From Acidimicrobiales bacterium (GTDB lineage: Bacteria > Actinomycetota > Acidimicrobiia > Acidimicrobiales > Bog-793), in NCBI GenBank assembly GCA_030037405.1, contig JASHRK010000287.1:1-6597 (forward strand): a DNA stretch of 6,597 nucleotides. The letters are read 5' to 3'. Below the pieces are notes generated by a model. It was not told the origin of the DNA. It searched no databases and saw only the letters and a program-made list of their open reading frames with translations. The first letter of the stretch is position 1; each line of letters begins with the position of its first letter. The position numbers were made by a program, and so were the translations under genes. This document shows positions 5,511 through 6,597 of the stretch, piece by piece.

Positions 5511-5749
5511 GTCCCTCCTCTCAAAAGGTCTTCGTACCTCGCCTGCATGGGCATCGAATGGATCATCGCCGGGCCCTCTGGACGGTCGAGAACCACCACT
5601 TCGAGAAGGTTCCCGGCCCGGTCCGGGCCGAGGACCAAGTAACGAGTCGGGTCCGCTCCGACTTCCTCTACGACCATTGCGTTGCGGACGGCGTGGAGTG
5701 TGTCCTCAAGGTCGATCCCGTGACGGAAGGCTGACCGGAGGGCTTCCAC
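5507..5749 (-). CDS. BrnT-like small toxin candidate
   Basis: First gene of the inverted pair, 80 residues. N-terminal RSAFRHGIDLEDTLHAVRNAM, then YLVLGPDRAGNLLEVVVLDRPEG, then MIHSMPMQARYEDLLRGGT. This resembles a small family I recall as [FK]KHGvteedvlHAlrn...lGpd..G.lLEvv...e...iHAMpmR.ky, usually found with an RHH gene and similar in outline to BrnT (KHGV near the start, a late Arg/Tyr segment), whose members are RelE-fold ribonucleases. Gln69 replaces the Arg I would expect in MPMR, so activity is uncertain. GTG 5749 is the start because a TAG lies five codons upstream and no other start is available. TACGAT (5761-5756) six bases before it suggests a leaderless mRNA. It could also be an uncharacterised partner protein rather than a toxin. 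Confidence 0.7.
   Translation of the reverse strand: MEALRSAFRHGIDLEDTLHAVRNAMVVEEVGADPTRYLVLGPDRAGNLLEVVVLDRPEGPAMIHSMPMQARYEDLLRGGT
5514..5519 (-). promoter_or_regulatory. Ribosome binding site of the RHH antitoxin
   Basis: AGGAGG on the minus strand inside the last codons of the toxin gene. It is three bases from ATG 5510 and nine from ATG 5504, favouring 5504 as the working start and allowing the antitoxin to be made strongly from the shared mRNA. Confidence 0.6.
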
Positions 5750-5755
5750 TGATGA

Positions 5756-5761
5756 ATCGTA
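5756..5761 (-). promoter_or_regulatory. Candidate -10 element of the inverted TA pair
   Basis: TACGAT on the minus strand fits TANNNT and is six bases upstream of the GTG at 5749, the arrangement typical of leaderless actinobacterial genes. No clear -35 and no Shine-Dalgarno are visible. The pair would be transcribed from here. Confidence 0.3.
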
Positions 5762-5877
5762 CTACAGAACCACATAACTTGGCGAGCTCAGCTGGCATGA
5801 ACGGTGTCCGTGCCGAGAGCCGCATCCACCTTCTGGACTTTGATGAGTGGTGCCGGACCCAGCGAGCATCGGCGACA

Positions 5878-6129
5878 GTGACCCTCTCGTTCTTCTACCG
5901 AGCGTTCTGCCGCGTCCTCCAGGTCATACCCCTCCTCGGTCGCAGCGACACCGACCTCGCCATCGAGGCTGTCATGCTGCGCGCCGGGCGCTCGAGCGGG
6001 CGGACCGGGCGTTGCGCGCCGGGCTTGCACGACTCCTCTCCCGTCAGCGACTCGGGCGCTTCATCGTCCAGCCGTAGCGCTGCTTCGCTGGCACAGGACC
6101 TCGTCTCAAAGCGCTGGACCTACCCCCAC
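5878..6129 (+). pseudogene. Transposase N-terminal fragment (integrase-core family), frameshifted
   Basis: Remains of the N-terminal part of an integrase-core (rve, DDE) transposase common in actinobacteria. From GTG 5878 the first frame reads SFFYRAFCRVLQVIPLLGR and SDTDLAIEAVMLR. About 14 residues (usually HEVAVLRRQV...) are then missing, and a second frame from about 5985 gives RALERADRALRAGLARLL and RQRLGRFIVQP up to a TAG at 6075. The next bases, in the third frame, give ALLRWHR, and the first frame again gives DLVSKRWTYPH to 6129. Each of the last two shifts is explained by one lost base. The rest of the protein (HTH region and catalytic core) does not follow. No terminal inverted repeat or target duplication could be identified. 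It cannot encode an active enzyme. Confidence 0.82.
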
Positions 6130-6316
6130 TGGAGCGTGTGGTCGACTGGGGAGGGAGTTTGCTTCGGGCTGGGGACGCGCGTCGGCGGGTTGATGGTTCG
6201 CCTGCAGCCAGCTCGACGAGAACACCTGTCTTCTGCAAGATTCGGCCTGACTCACGCACGTGGACGACTACGCCACGGTCCCGTGAGCTGTGGCTCATCT
6301 CGCAGTCTCGCTCGAC
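6130..6316. other. Junk or remnant between two facing transposase fragments
   Basis: Neither strand continues the transposase here. On the minus strand, the frame beginning at ATG 6298 gives VVVHVRESGRILQKTGVLV and ELAAGEP, loosely like the start of a Phd-type antitoxin (vrELr.nt..vl..v.aGEp). It then loses the expected continuation and runs across the plus-strand transposase remnant. This resemblance is weak and may be chance. No promoter, repeat or RNA gene was recognised. Confidence 0.25.
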
Positions 6317-6597
6317 TCATTCCTCGTCAACTGGCGGCGACGCTCCATCGGCCACGCGCTCCCGGATCAAGAACTTGACCGGTGTCGTGCACTCCGAGAG
6401 ATCGGAGCGGACGTTGCGTGTCACTGGGGTGACCCACGCGGTCGCTCGGTTGGCGACGACGCCGGCTAGGTGGACGAGCCGGGTGTCAAGCTCGACGAAT
6501 GAGCACGTCGTTCCGTCGCAGGAGCACGATGTCGACAGAGAAGAAGTCACAAGCTAGGAACTCGCTCCACGTCGGACCAGACCGGCGAAGCGCTCGG
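6317..6597 (-). pseudogene. Transposase catalytic-core fragment, same family, opposite strand
   Basis: Minus-strand fragment of the catalytic core of the same integrase-core transposase family; its upstream part lies beyond the right edge. From 6596 it reads RRSGPTWSEFL, then ACDFFSVDIVLLRR with the first catalytic Asp (DFFxVD); around seven residues are missing between them. A shift near 6500 leads to the second frame: FVELDTRLVHLAGVVANRAT, AWVTPVTRNV and VKFLIRERVADG, ending at TGA 6319-6317. Intact members have FLIRDRDAKF here, so the second catalytic Asp is changed, and the distal part with the catalytic Glu is absent. The element is dead. It is either a second, inverted copy or the other end of the plus-strand fragment after an inversion. 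Confidence 0.82.

Noticed and set aside
5461..6378. A 305-codon plus-strand frame spanning the inverted TA pair and the transposase remnant
   Set aside because: Its first part is antisense to the minus-strand TA genes and its middle only happens to share the frame of the transposase start; it is not one protein.
1..6597. CRISPR array or tandem repeats
   Set aside because: No regularly spaced repeats were seen on reading through the window.

Overview
The window reads as high-GC bacterial DNA, most likely from an actinobacterium (Actinomycetota). The main reasons are a DipZ-type CcdA/thioredoxin fusion protein very like the mycobacterial one, GTG and TTG starts, and transposase and hypothetical families that I know mainly from actinobacteria. 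No species can be named. All family assignments come from recognised motifs; no search was run.

Layout. (1) Positions 1-1242, minus strand: most of a membrane thiol-disulfide protein, DipZ, whose C-terminus lies outside the left edge. (2) Positions 1413-2648, plus strand: a broken NAD(P)-binding epimerase-like gene with an internal deletion and a one-base frameshift. Its last codons run in frame into a DCC-family (DUF393) thiol oxidoreductase. (3) Positions 2649-2997: weakly coding, with one small unrecognised ORF behind a good ribosome binding site. (4) Positions 2998-4593, plus strand: two complete type II toxin-antitoxin (TA) modules in tandem, Phd/YefM + RelE/ParE and DUF1778 + GNAT acetyltransferase. 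In both, a TTG toxin start overlaps the antitoxin TGA stop by four bases. (5) Positions 4701-5210, plus strand: a hypothetical protein of a family I recall from actinobacterial accessory regions. (6) Positions 5749-5229, minus strand: a third, inverted TA-like pair, with a small BrnT-like toxin candidate first and a ribbon-helix-helix antitoxin second, overlapping by ATGA. (7) Positions 5878-6597: two decayed pieces of the same transposase family facing each other, the N-terminal part on the plus strand and part of the catalytic core on the minus strand.

How it fits together. The left end looks like core genome (thiol redox). The rest looks like an accessory island: three small TA modules within about 2.8 kb, next to a wrecked insertion element and beside decayed genes. 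The most interesting signals are the clustering of three different TA types, the repeated TTGA coupling, a GNAT toxin with Trp where the usual catalytic Tyr is expected, and the little-studied inverted toxin/RHH pair. I see no CRISPR array, rRNA or convincing tRNA.
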